Shown here: one piece after another, positions 15,764 to 23,637 of the stretch | How positions within the stretch are numbered: position 1 is the first letter of the stretch | How the letters are laid out: each line of letters starts with the position of its first letter | Assembly (NCBI GenBank): GCA_017456805.1 | Contig: JAFTIQ010000071.1 | Coordinates: forward strand, 1 to 38,071 | Origin: Lentisphaeria bacterium | Lineage (GTDB): Bacteria > Verrucomicrobiota > Lentisphaeria > Victivallales > UBA1829 | Length of the DNA: 38,071 bases | Direction of reading: 5' to 3' | Notes under the pieces: model-generated | Told to the model about the DNA's origin: nothing | The model's input: only the letters and a program-made list of their open reading frames with translations | The model's database searches: none | Program-made: the position numbers and the translations under genes

Positions 15764-17086
15764 TCAAATTGTAATTGTGAGTTTATTGAACAAATCTTTG
15801 CAGAGATGAATTCTCTTTGCGGTTTTTCCGGAGTTTGTGGAGATCTCCAGATCGTATTTTCCATAGAACCCTTTGAAGGAAACTTCATTGGTTTCGGAGT
15901 AGAGTTCCGCTTCGGTGTGCCAGGTCTTATGGATCAGTTCTTTCAGCAGTTCAAATGCGGGTTTTGCGGTGAAGTTATACCGGAGCAGACCGCCGTAGAA
16001 CATATTTTCTCCGCGGCTCATATCGCCGGGTTTTGCGTTGTGGGCAAAGCCGTCGATGAGATTCCAGTAGAGGATCCCTTCCATTGCCGGATGGGCGAAC
16101 ATCAGACTGTATACGTTGCGGATGATCTGAGCCTGCATTTCTTCATCTGCCGCATTTTCGGAGTAGACAGGGATGGTCATTTCCGTGATATGCATCGGCT
16201 TTCCGAGTTTTGCATAGGTATCCATGATGGACCATATCTGTTCCGGATCATAGAATTTTGCAGTTTCTCTGATCGCTTCCTCTTTGGTATAGAACATGTG
16301 GTACTGCATCCCGATGGCATCGATTCTTGCGCCTTTGAGCATTGCGCGTTCGATCTGCATGTAATAGGGGGCACGATCCCGTTGAACTTTATCCCAGACC
16401 CAGCTGTGGGCCTCATTGATAACCAGTTTGTTTGCCGGGAAATATTTTTCAGCCAGCGCAAAACTCCATTCCACAAAATCCGGCTGTCCGAAGAAGTTGC
16501 CGTGCCGCGGGGCATGCGGGAAAAATGTTTCATTGGTCACTTCCCACATAGGGATCCGTTTTGCGTAACGTTCGGAAAGTTCTTTGAACCGTTTTTCCAG
16601 ACACTGCTTTTCCCAGTCGATGGTTCCTTTTGCCCATTCCGGCGCAAAGGTGGGATAGTTCAGACAATGCATTTTCGGTTCGATCCCGTTTGCTTCGCAA
16701 TATTCCAGACAGAGATCCGGGGCAGGGCGGCGGTAAACTTTCGGGCTGTCCTTTGCAAAACGCGGTTTCCCCTGCTCCGGTTCCAGATCGCTCCAGTAAA
16801 AGGGCAATGTGGCGATATTGAATGCATCAGCATAATGTTTTTTATAGGATTCGTTCTGTTCTTCCTTTTCAAATTCTTCCAGCATGAACAGGTTCGCACC
16901 GAATTTGAAATCATGGGTTTTCTGAACAGCTTTGACTTTTACCCCGTTGACGGGCTCTCCTTTTTCGTTCACGAATTTCAGATACATGTACCCTTTCCGG
17001 TTCTGTTCGATCCCGGATGCGATCATGTCTTCCATGAAATCTTTTTTTGCCTCGAAAGGTTTCATGATCTCTTTGCAGAATTCCAT
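15764..17086 (-). CDS. Cytoplasmic GH10 glycosidase (endo-xylanase family), copy 2
   Basis: A 440-residue paralogue of the next gene. It has acid/base Glu186 in WEVTNE and nucleophile Glu302 in HITEM, with YWNLIDG (340-346) as the late tryptophan block. Residues 30-70 form a small beta region that ends in HDFKFGANLF, matching HDFIFGAHIF in copy 1; both proteins therefore share the same non-catalytic N-terminal extension and C-terminal beta domain. No signal peptide. The AGGAG ribosome site overlaps the last codons of the upstream GH13 gene. Divergence between the copies suggests different chain lengths or side groups. Confidence 0.92.
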   Translation of the reverse strand: MEFCKEIMKPFEAKKDFMEDMIASGIEQNRKGYMYLKFVNEKGEPVNGVKVKAVQKTHDFKFGANLFMLEEFEKEEQNESYKKHYADAFNIATLPFYWSDLEPEQGKPRFAKDSPKVYRRPAPDLCLEYCEANGIEPKMHCLNYPTFAPEWAKGTIDWEKQCLEKRFKELSERYAKRIPMWEVTNETFFPHAPRHGNFFGQPDFVEWSFALAEKYFPANKLVINEAHSWVWDKVQRDRAPYYMQIERAMLKGARIDAIGMQYHMFYTKEEAIRETAKFYDPEQIWSIMDTYAKLGKPMHITEMTIPVYSENAADEEMQAQIIRNVYSLMFAHPAMEGILYWNLIDGFAHNAKPGDMSRGENMFYGGLLRYNFTAKPAFELLKELIHKTWHTEAELYSETNEVSFKGFYGKYDLEISTNSGKTAKRIHLCKDLFNKLTITI

Positions 17087-17092
17087 GTTGTC

Positions 17093-18346
17093 TTACTCCT
17101 TTATTGTTTTATATGCAGCAAATCCATATTGCGGCAGTTTGATTGACATCCCGTCTGTATTTGCATTTCTGCTTTTGCAAATCCATTCTGCTCCGGCTGG
17201 CAGCTGAACATCTGCAATATCTTTTCCCATGTTGATCGTACAGAAGATTTTTCCGTCACGGTTGAACTTGAGCACATCACCTTCGAATTCATCCCACTCC
17301 ATTTTTCCCTGATAAAGGATCGGTTCGTTTAATCGGAGTGCAGTGAGTTTGCGGATCAGCTCTTTCCGTTCCGGCGTTCCTTTTGTCCGGTCGATCACGA
17401 ACTGACCGGGGAACGAATAAATGCTGTGGCGCGCCGAATCGCAATATTCCACTCCGTTGTAAAGGAACGGAACGCCATCCATCATGAAGTGCAGAAACAG
17501 CAGAGTTCCCGCGGCTTCCGGTGGCATTTGCGCTTCCAGTCGATGATCCATATCATCATTTGCAATATCATGATTATCAAAGAGACGCGAGAATTTTGCA
17601 TCGCCGCGCCATCCGGCAACGAGCTCCGCCGGTTTTTTGGTTCCCAATGCAAGATCTCTTGCGAGTCTGCCCCAGGAACAATGATAGTTCAAATCAAAAA
17701 TACCGCTGCCCTGATCCTGTTCCGTGCGGGTATCCCCTTCTGCAAACATGATAAAGTCCGGCTTGCATTTGCGGAGCGGCTCTGTTGCCTCCTGCCAGAA
17801 ATCAAAGGGAACATAATCGCTCACATCACAGCGGAATCCATCGATCCCCAAGTCAATCGCAAAATGCCGCATGACTTCTTTCATATAGGCGCGCAGTTCC
17901 GGCAGATTGTAATTGAGTTTCGGGAAACTCCAGTCCCCGATCCCATCCACAAATTCCGGATGTTCTTTGGCAAACGTCGGGCCAGCATGGTAAAACACCA
18001 TATCCATAAACACTTTCAAGCCAAGCTGATGAGCCGCATTGAAAAATGATTTCAAATCCTCTTCCGTCCCATATTCCGGATCAACTGTCGTATAATCACT
18101 GATCCGGTAAGGATTCCGGGGATTGTTGCAGCCTGATTTCTTCTGCCGGGGAGTCCAGAACTCCTGATTTTCATCCGGATCTGCCTTGGAAAGACTGCAA
18201 AGATAAATAATTTTTACCCCAAGATCAGCAATTTCCGGAAGCCGTTTTTCTGCCGCTTTCAGCGTCCCTTCCGGTGTGAATGCACGGAGAAAAATCTGAT
18301 AAATCGTACTTCCGCCCAAACGGTCGATTTTTTCAAGTCCGTTCAT
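17093..18346 (-). CDS. GH13 alpha-amylase-family glycosidase, copy 1
   Basis: A 417-residue cytoplasmic GH13 enzyme. The catalytic triad is visible: Asp174 in GFRCDV, Glu203 in FAEGD and Asp260 in FDNHD. A short B domain and a C-terminal beta domain (from about 330) complete the usual A/B/C layout. The family cuts or transfers alpha-glucosidic bonds. The protein is short for GH13 and has no signal peptide. Region I reads DMVFYHAGP, so the usual asparagine before the histidine is replaced by tyrosine, and the same change is seen in copy 2. It starts one base after the stop of copy 2. Confidence 0.92.
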   Translation of the reverse strand: MNGLEKIDRLGGSTIYQIFLRAFTPEGTLKAAEKRLPEIADLGVKIIYLCSLSKADPDENQEFWTPRQKKSGCNNPRNPYRISDYTTVDPEYGTEEDLKSFFNAAHQLGLKVFMDMVFYHAGPTFAKEHPEFVDGIGDWSFPKLNYNLPELRAYMKEVMRHFAIDLGIDGFRCDVSDYVPFDFWQEATEPLRKCKPDFIMFAEGDTRTEQDQGSGIFDLNYHCSWGRLARDLALGTKKPAELVAGWRGDAKFSRLFDNHDIANDDMDHRLEAQMPPEAAGTLLFLHFMMDGVPFLYNGVEYCDSARHSIYSFPGQFVIDRTKGTPERKELIRKLTALRLNEPILYQGKMEWDEFEGDVLKFNRDGKIFCTINMGKDIADVQLPAGAEWICKSRNANTDGMSIKLPQYGFAAYKTIKE

Positions 18347-18347
18347 T

Positions 18348-19634
18348 TTATTTTTTGATCCTTATTACAGCGAAGCCGTTGGCTTCCAATTGAAGTTTTT
18401 CCTGTTTGACAGATCCCCCGCGTTCCAGCAGGATTTCGCCCTGATACGGATAATCCACCGAACCGGAGCTATTGCCAAGATTAATTGCACAAAACACCGT
18501 ATCTTCTTCTGTTTCACGGAGATAGGTGCAGAGCTGATCCGGAGAATCGTTTGCGATCCATCGGGTCGAACCATTTCGGATCGCCGGTTCGGTACGGTGG
18601 AGTTCTGCCAGTTTCCGCAGAAAATCCATGCGTTCCGATGGATCTTTGCTCCGGTCAATGGTGAATTGTCCCTTGTTGCCGAAAATGCTGTGACGGGAAG
18701 TATCTTTGTATTCGCATCCATTGTAAAGGAATGGAACTCCATCGATGGTATAGCAAAGCACATAGGCAGCTTCGCATTTTTCCGATGAAACCTTTTCCGG
18801 TCTGGAACAGTACCAGTCATTGGCTGTATCGTGGTGTTCGATGGCACGGATCACCACACCGCCCGGGCGTGCCGTATTCACTTTATCCCACATCTGCTTC
18901 AGACCGGTTACTGGTTGTCCGCAGCTGAAGATAAACGGAAAAACCGCCTGTGTCCAGCCCTGACAATAGTTGATATCAAAGGCTTCATCCTGTTCTTCCG
19001 GACGGAAGTTGATTTCATTTTCGTTGAGCATGATGATGGGGGATTTGATCTTTTCAATGCGGCGTCTGCCTTCCACCCAGAAATCCAGCGGGATTGCTCC
19101 ACCCACATCGCAGCGGAACCCATCTACATCGAATTCCCGTACAAAATATTCCATATTCTGCCAGAGATATTCCCGCAGTTCCGCAGAGTCAAAATCAATC
19201 TGACAGAAATAATAACTGTTGAGCTTCACATTTCCGTTTTCATCTTTTTTGACGAAGTCCGGATACCGTTTGCCGAAGGTCGGCCCTGCGTGCATATAAA
19301 CCAGATCCGGCATAACTTTCAATCCCAGTTTGTGCGCCGCAGCCACAAAAGATTTGAAATCTTCCGCAGTTCCATACTCTTTGTCGACAGCATAAAAATC
19401 CATCAAACGGTAGGGATTCCGCGGGTTGCTGCAGTTGGAAAATTTCTGCCGCGTACTCCAATATTCCGGATTCGGATCATCATCAGATTCGACGAACGGG
19501 CAGAGATAGACGATATCCGCTCCGGTTGCCGCGACATCCGGCAGGAATTTTTCTGCCGCTGCAATGGTTCCCTCTTTTGTAAAAACACGCAGATTGATCT
19601 GATAAATCACTGCATCTTTCACGTAATCTTTCAT
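18348..19634 (-). CDS. GH13 alpha-amylase-family glycosidase, copy 2
   Basis: A 428-residue tandem paralogue of the next gene. The catalytic residues are Asp176 in GFRCDV, Glu205 in IMLNENE and Asp269 in EHHDTAN; region I is DLVYMHAGP, again lacking the usual asparagine. The two share NPRNPYR and the VPFLYNG block and are collinear throughout, so they arose by duplication. No signal peptide. GGAG lies 8 bases before the ATG. Alpha-glucan-type enzymes in an operon with GH10 xylanases is an unusual mix. Confidence 0.92.
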   Translation of the reverse strand: MKDYVKDAVIYQINLRVFTKEGTIAAAEKFLPDVAATGADIVYLCPFVESDDDPNPEYWSTRQKFSNCSNPRNPYRLMDFYAVDKEYGTAEDFKSFVAAAHKLGLKVMPDLVYMHAGPTFGKRYPDFVKKDENGNVKLNSYYFCQIDFDSAELREYLWQNMEYFVREFDVDGFRCDVGGAIPLDFWVEGRRRIEKIKSPIIMLNENEINFRPEEQDEAFDINYCQGWTQAVFPFIFSCGQPVTGLKQMWDKVNTARPGGVVIRAIEHHDTANDWYCSRPEKVSSEKCEAAYVLCYTIDGVPFLYNGCEYKDTSRHSIFGNKGQFTIDRSKDPSERMDFLRKLAELHRTEPAIRNGSTRWIANDSPDQLCTYLRETEEDTVFCAINLGNSSGSVDYPYQGEILLERGGSVKQEKLQLEANGFAVIRIKK

Positions 19635-19649
19635 GCAGAACTCCGTTTT

Positions 19650-20963
19650 TTATGACCACTGACGGTCATTGGACCACTCTTTATCCCACTCTTCGGTGCT
19701 CTTCCAGGCGATTGGGAAATCCGCATGAAGTTTTTCCGCAATCAGCTCTTCATTCAATTCATCAAAACCAAGCCCCGGTTTGTCGGGAACCGTGATGAAT
19801 CCGTTTTCGATTTTCAGAGAAGGCTTGATCAAATCAGCCCACCAGGGAACATCCACAGAGTGAACTTCCAGAGCCATGAAGTTTCGTGTCGCCGCAGCTA
19901 CATGAACCGCTGCCATACATGCCACGGGACTTTCTGCCATGTGCAGATTCATTTGAACTCCGTATTCCTCCGCCATATCGCCGATCTTCTTTGTTTCCAG
20001 AATCCCTCCGGCAGTCAGAATATCCGGGTGGATCACAGCCAAAGCTCCGGATTCCAGCAGCGGTTTGAAGGATTCTTTCAGATACATATCCTCCCCGGTT
20101 CCAATGGGAACCGTTGTGGAGTTGGCAAGCCGGACATACTGATTGGTCATCTGCCAAGGGACAGGATCTTCCATCCATGCAAGATTGAATTTTTCCAGAC
20201 GTTTTGCCAGCTTGATGCAATCCTCCAGCGGAATGTGTCCCAGATGATCAATGGCAATGGGAATTTCATAGCCGGTGACAGCCCGGCACTCCGCCATGTA
20301 ATTTTCCAGATAATCCAATCCGGTCTCTGTAATGTGGATCCCCGTGAACGGATGTGCCGTATTGAAGAGATCATAAGCGGCTCCACGCATGGTCTTCGGA
20401 TCAATGGATCCATGGGGTGTCTTGAAAACCTGTTTGTATTCTTTCATGGTTTCGAGGAATCCGAGCGGCGCGGAAAGAGCTCCCGGCACGTTCATGAGAA
20501 GTTCGATCCCCAAATCCATTTTCAGGAAAGTATACCCCTGTTTCATCCGGTCAGCAAGGGCTTTCCCCATGTCACGGCCGCCGCCTTCAGAATCGGTATC
20601 ACAGTAAATCCGGATCTTATCCCGGTATTTTCCGCCCAGCATCTGCCAGACAGGTACTCCCCAGGCTTTTCCTGCAATATCCCAAAGCGCAACTTCGATC
20701 CCGCAGACCCCGCCAGCCTGACGGGAATCCCCGCCGAACTGTTTGATCCTGCGGAAGATCTTTTCCACATTACAGGGATTTTCTCCCAAAATTCTGCTTT
20801 TGAGCATTGCCGCATAGGTTCTGCTGGATGCATCACGGACTTCTCCGTAACCTACAAGTCCCTGATTGGTATAAATTTTGATCAGTGTACAGCGTTTCGG
20901 TGCTCCGTCAATATCAGCAAAACGCATATCGGTGATTTTCAGTGTGGACGGATCGATTTTCAT
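19650..20963 (-). CDS. Enolase-superfamily (mandelate racemase/dehydratase) protein
   Basis: A 437-residue member of the mandelate racemase branch, which includes acid-sugar dehydratases. The metal ligands are Asp239 (IDHLGH), Glu265 (WMEDP) and Glu291 (GTGED). Candidate acid/base residues are Lys148 (LKMD), His240 and His341 (NLHMAESP); the Asp-His pair plus a late histidine resembles galactonate and related dehydratases. About 60 residues (154-215) are inserted between the second strand and the first metal ligand, making it longer than usual (about 380-400). The likely role is dehydration of an aldonic or uronic acid to a 2-keto-3-deoxy acid, fed to the RraA-like protein and SDR downstream. 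I start at the ATG at 20963 with AAGGAG; a TTG six bases earlier is possible. Confidence 0.9.
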   Translation of the reverse strand: MKIDPSTLKITDMRFADIDGAPKRCTLIKIYTNQGLVGYGEVRDASSRTYAAMLKSRILGENPCNVEKIFRRIKQFGGDSRQAGGVCGIEVALWDIAGKAWGVPVWQMLGGKYRDKIRIYCDTDSEGGGRDMGKALADRMKQGYTFLKMDLGIELLMNVPGALSAPLGFLETMKEYKQVFKTPHGSIDPKTMRGAAYDLFNTAHPFTGIHITETGLDYLENYMAECRAVTGYEIPIAIDHLGHIPLEDCIKLAKRLEKFNLAWMEDPVPWQMTNQYVRLANSTTVPIGTGEDMYLKESFKPLLESGALAVIHPDILTAGGILETKKIGDMAEEYGVQMNLHMAESPVACMAAVHVAAATRNFMALEVHSVDVPWWADLIKPSLKIENGFITVPDKPGLGFDELNEELIAEKLHADFPIAWKSTEEWDKEWSNDRQWS

Positions 20964-20984
20964 GGGCAAACTCCTTTTCTTATG

Positions 20985-21713
20985 TTAAGATTTTTTACAT
21001 TCGTCAACAACGGAATCCAGCACGTTGTTCCATTTTTTCCGGTTCTTTCCCGAAAAGTCATCCAACGTTCCGATGAGCGTGACAGCCGCAATCACTTTTC
21101 CTTCGTGATCCGTAAGCGGTTTGGAACACGCCGCAATATTCCATCGGTTCTTCCGTAAATTGAAAACAATTCCCTTTTCCCGGACTTCCCGGATCGCAGC
21201 GTACAGCAATTCCGGATCCTGCTTTTCTGGAATTTCAGCCTCACATTCCCGGATCAGTGTTTCAATGACGGAATCGGTTTCATTTGCCAGAAGCACAGCT
21301 CCGACCGATCCTTCTATCAGCGGAAAAGTGGATCCGGTGTGCCCGGTCAATGCTACCGGTCCTGCCGGTTCTGCACGGAAATAAGTCATCTGCAAATGAT
21401 CTTTCCGCACAGAAAGTTTACAGGCGATCTGATATTTTTTTGAAATTTCCTCTACTTTTTCAACGGCTTTTTCCAGAATATTGACTTCCCGGGAAATGCC
21501 GAGTGACAAGGGAAGAATTCCGCTTGAAAGACGATAAACTCCATCATCAGATTTGCTGATCCAGCGATGCTGAAGCAAAGTCATCAGGATGCGATAAGTC
21601 GTGCTCATAGAAATCCCGAGAGACTTGCTTAATTCCGCTTGAGTAGCCTCTTTTCCGGAAAGAGTCAAAAGCAGCTGGATCGTTTTTTCTACTGCTGGTA
21701 TAGTGTTGTTCAT
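20985..21713 (-). CDS. IclR-family transcriptional regulator
   Basis: A 242-residue regulator. Residues 5-65 form the winged helix (AVEKTIQLLLTLS...SMSTTYRILMTL) and 75-240 the IclR effector domain, which usually binds a small carbon acid. It is the first gene of the operon, 21 bp before the enolase-superfamily gene, so it probably senses an intermediate of the pathway and controls its own operon. A 16-bp perfect palindrome overlaps its start codon and a consensus promoter lies directly upstream, consistent with autoregulation. Confidence 0.95.
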   Translation of the reverse strand: MNNTIPAVEKTIQLLLTLSGKEATQAELSKSLGISMSTTYRILMTLLQHRWISKSDDGVYRLSSGILPLSLGISREVNILEKAVEKVEEISKKYQIACKLSVRKDHLQMTYFRAEPAGPVALTGHTGSTFPLIEGSVGAVLLANETDSVIETLIRECEAEIPEKQDPELLYAAIREVREKGIVFNLRKNRWNIAACSKPLTDHEGKVIAAVTLIGTLDDFSGKNRKKWNNVLDSVVDECKKS

Positions 21714-21722
21714 ATTTGAACA
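21707..21722 (-). promoter_or_regulatory. Candidate IclR operator (TGTTCA-N4-TGAACA)
   Basis: A perfect 6-4-6 palindrome spans the IclR start codon, 28 bp downstream of the -10 box. A half-site, AGTTCAAAT, lies at about 21733-21742. Binding here would block elongation or translation starts. Confidence 0.45.
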
Positions 21723-21749
21723 TCCTTATTTCTGATTTGAACTTTTAGT

Positions 21750-21778
21750 ATTATAACATATCTTTCCCGGTTTGTCAA
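21750..21778 (-). promoter_or_regulatory. Consensus sigma-70 promoter of the IclR operon
   Basis: On the minus strand TTGACA (21773-21778), exactly 17 bp, then TATAAT (21750-21755), with a TG one base before the -10. All 12 hexamer bases match consensus, the strongest promoter in the window. Confidence 0.9.
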
Positions 21779-21820
21779 GCATTTTTCAGAAAAAATAAAT
21801 CAGATTTCCATATTTCTGCA

Positions 21821-21847
21821 AAAAAAAAGACCGGAGGGAATCCGGTC
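21821..21847 (-). terminator. Intrinsic terminator of galE-exonuclease
   Basis: On the minus strand GACCGGA pairs with TCCGGTC around a 5-base loop, followed by eight T. It is 21 bp beyond the exonuclease stop codon. Confidence 0.93.
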
Positions 21848-21868
21848 CGTTATCGTATGAAAATGTCT

Positions 21869-22441
21869 TCAGAATATGAACTGCTGTTTGTTTTCACCAT
21901 GATCATGAAGCTGTTCCATGATCCGGAAAAACAGTTCCATTGTGATCTCCGCATCATACAGTGCACGGTGTGCATTTCCTTCTACCATTTCCCCCAGTTG
22001 AAACGCCTGTTTCAGACTTTTCAAACTGTAACTCGGCAATCCGGGAAACGCCCGGCGCGACAGCATCAGCGTGTCATAGGCTCCGCTTTCCCAGAGCGGA
22101 AGCCCCGGTGTCCTGCCCAGACTTTCCATGAGAAAAGAAAGGTCAAACCGGGCGTTGTGTGCAACCAGCCGGCTTCCCTGAATAAAATCCAGAAAATCCT
22201 GTCCGGCTTCAGAAAAAGTGGGGGCATTGGCAACCATTTCATTGGAAATTCCGGTCAGACGGGTGATCTGATTCGGAATCGTTGTTTCCGGATGGATCAA
22301 CGTTTGAAACGTGGTCATGGAACCGTCATGTTCCAATCTGACTGCTCCGATTTCGATGATCCGGTTATGAACGGGGCTCATGCCTGTTGTTTCCAAGTCA
22401 AAGACCGTGTAGGGCCCGGTCAGCATCCAGGGGGCATTCAT
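21869..22441 (-). CDS. DnaQ-like DEDDh 3'-5' exonuclease
   Basis: A 190-residue exonuclease of the DnaQ/PolC-epsilon fold. All five catalytic positions can be read: Asp15 and Glu17 (FDLET), Asp100 (HNARFD), and His158 with Asp163 (HRALYDAE). It is a stand-alone domain, shorter than DNA polymerase III epsilon and without its C-terminal polymerase-binding tail. It may be an epsilon-like proofreader or a general DNA/RNA trimming enzyme. It follows galE by 11 bp with an AGGTGAG ribosome site and shares its terminator. Confidence 0.92.
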   Translation of the reverse strand: MNAPWMLTGPYTVFDLETTGMSPVHNRIIEIGAVRLEHDGSMTTFQTLIHPETTIPNQITRLTGISNEMVANAPTFSEAGQDFLDFIQGSRLVAHNARFDLSFLMESLGRTPGLPLWESGAYDTLMLSRRAFPGLPSYSLKSLKQAFQLGEMVEGNAHRALYDAEITMELFFRIMEQLHDHGENKQQFIF

Positions 22442-22452
22442 GACAGCTCACC

Positions 22453-23424
22453 TTATTTTTCGTATCCATCCGGATGGGCAAGACGCCACTTCCAGGCAGA
22501 TTCGATGATCGTTTCGGGATTTTCAAACTGGGGATTCCAGCCCAGTTCCGTTCTTGCGCGCTGGGAACATGCAATCAGGCGCGGGGGATCGCCGGGACGG
22601 CGGGGGACAACATCGGCGGGGATGGGGTGTCCTGTGACTTTCCGGGCTGCATCAAGGATCTGTTTCACGCTGTAACCGCTTCCGGTTCCCAGATTGTAAT
22701 GTCCGCTTTGGGGGGCATAGATTGCCTTTTCATGAGCTTGCGCCAAGTCAAGAATATGGATATAATCGCGGATACAGGTTCCATCCGGAGTATCATAATC
22801 ATCTCCGAAGAGCATCGCTTTATCCCGTTTTCCCTGAGCAACTTGCAGCAGAATCGGGATCAGATGGGTTTCCGGATTATGATCTTCCCCATATTTTCCC
22901 GTAGCCCCGGCAGCATTGAAATAACGCAGTGCAACATATTTCAATCCGTAACATTCGCTGTACCATTTCAGCACTTTTTCAAAACAGAGTTTTGATTCGC
23001 CGTAGGGATTGATGGGATTCTGTGACGTGGTTTCCTTGATGGGGATTTCATCGGGTTCCCCAAACGTTGCCGCCGTACTGGAAAAGACAAATGTTTTGAC
23101 TCCGCCTGCGACAGCTGCATCTGCAAGATTGATTGCGGTTGCCACATTATTGCGGAAATATTTTCCGGGATCTTTCATAGATTCGCCGACGAGGGAAAAT
23201 GCTGCAAAATGCATGATGGCATCGTAGCCGCCTGATTTGGCCAGTTTGATCAGATTTTCCCGGTCTTCAAGATTCGCTTTGATGAAGGTCGCACGGGGAT
23301 CAACTGCATCCCGATGTCCGGTGATCAGATCATCAAAAACAGTAACTTCATATCCGTGATCCAGCAAATATTCGGTGCATGCACTTCCAATATAACCGGC
23401 GCCTCCGGCAACAAAAATACGCAT
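22453..23424 (-). CDS. galE: UDP-glucose 4-epimerase
   Basis: A 323-residue extended SDR that interconverts UDP-glucose and UDP-galactose. GGAGYIGS (7-14) binds NAD, the catalytic Tyr141 and Lys145 lie in YGESK, and SSTAATFG (115-122) holds the active-site serine/threonine. YFNAAGA and the C-terminal DGTCIRDYIH block are typical of GalE rather than other sugar-nucleotide epimerases. GAGGAG precedes the ATG. It supplies UDP-galactose for surface glycans or serves galactose use. Confidence 0.95.
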   Translation of the reverse strand: MRIFVAGGAGYIGSACTEYLLDHGYEVTVFDDLITGHRDAVDPRATFIKANLEDRENLIKLAKSGGYDAIMHFAAFSLVGESMKDPGKYFRNNVATAINLADAAVAGGVKTFVFSSTAATFGEPDEIPIKETTSQNPINPYGESKLCFEKVLKWYSECYGLKYVALRYFNAAGATGKYGEDHNPETHLIPILLQVAQGKRDKAMLFGDDYDTPDGTCIRDYIHILDLAQAHEKAIYAPQSGHYNLGTGSGYSVKQILDAARKVTGHPIPADVVPRRPGDPPRLIACSQRARTELGWNPQFENPETIIESAWKWRLAHPDGYEK

Positions 23425-23455
23425 GATTCATCTCCTCAGGTTGAATTCAAGGGAT

Positions 23456-23483
23456 AATTTACAATCAAATTTGTTTTTTTCAA
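23456..23483 (-). promoter_or_regulatory. Promoter for galE
   Basis: On the minus strand TTGAAA (23478-23483), a 16-bp spacer and TAAATT (23456-23461). Confidence 0.55.
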
Positions 23484-23498
23484 GAGGTATTTTCAAAA

Positions 23499-23530
23499 GT
23501 CATTCAATTTTCAGCAAAATGCTGAATGAC
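23499..23530. promoter_or_regulatory. Hairpin in the galE-GH28 divergent region
   Basis: GTCATTCA (23499-23506) pairs with TGAATGAC (23523-23530), with an inner, partly overlapping CAGCA/TGCTG pair. It lies between the divergent promoters and could be an operator or mRNA structure; no clear T-tract follows. Confidence 0.4.
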
Positions 23531-23540
23531 TGAAAAATTT

Positions 23541-23556
23541 TTGGCAGATTTGCCAA
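23541..23556. promoter_or_regulatory. Candidate operator TTGGCA-N4-TGCCAA
   Basis: A perfect 6-4-6 palindrome 16 bp upstream of the -35 box of the GH28 promoter, a common place for an activator or repressor site. Confidence 0.45.
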
Positions 23557-23572
23557 ACGATTGTTTTTTGGC

Positions 23573-23600
23573 TTGACAGCCGGAGAATGTATGCTATATT
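23573..23600 (+). promoter_or_regulatory. Promoter for the GH28 gene
   Basis: TTGACA (23573-23578), a 16-bp spacer ending in GC, then TATATT (23595-23600), 37 bp before the start codon. Confidence 0.75.
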
Positions 23601-23637
23601 TCCGGAAAATCAAAACAAAAATGAAAGGTGGATCAAG

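Noticed and set aside
15599..17146. 515-codon plus-strand frame opposite the GH10 genes
   Set aside because: Low-complexity Phe/Cys/His-rich shadow of two genes with intact catalytic motifs.
23499..23530. Terminator call for the hairpin between galE and GH28
   Set aside because: It lies upstream of both divergent genes and has no clear T-tract, so it is listed only as a possible regulatory hairpin.
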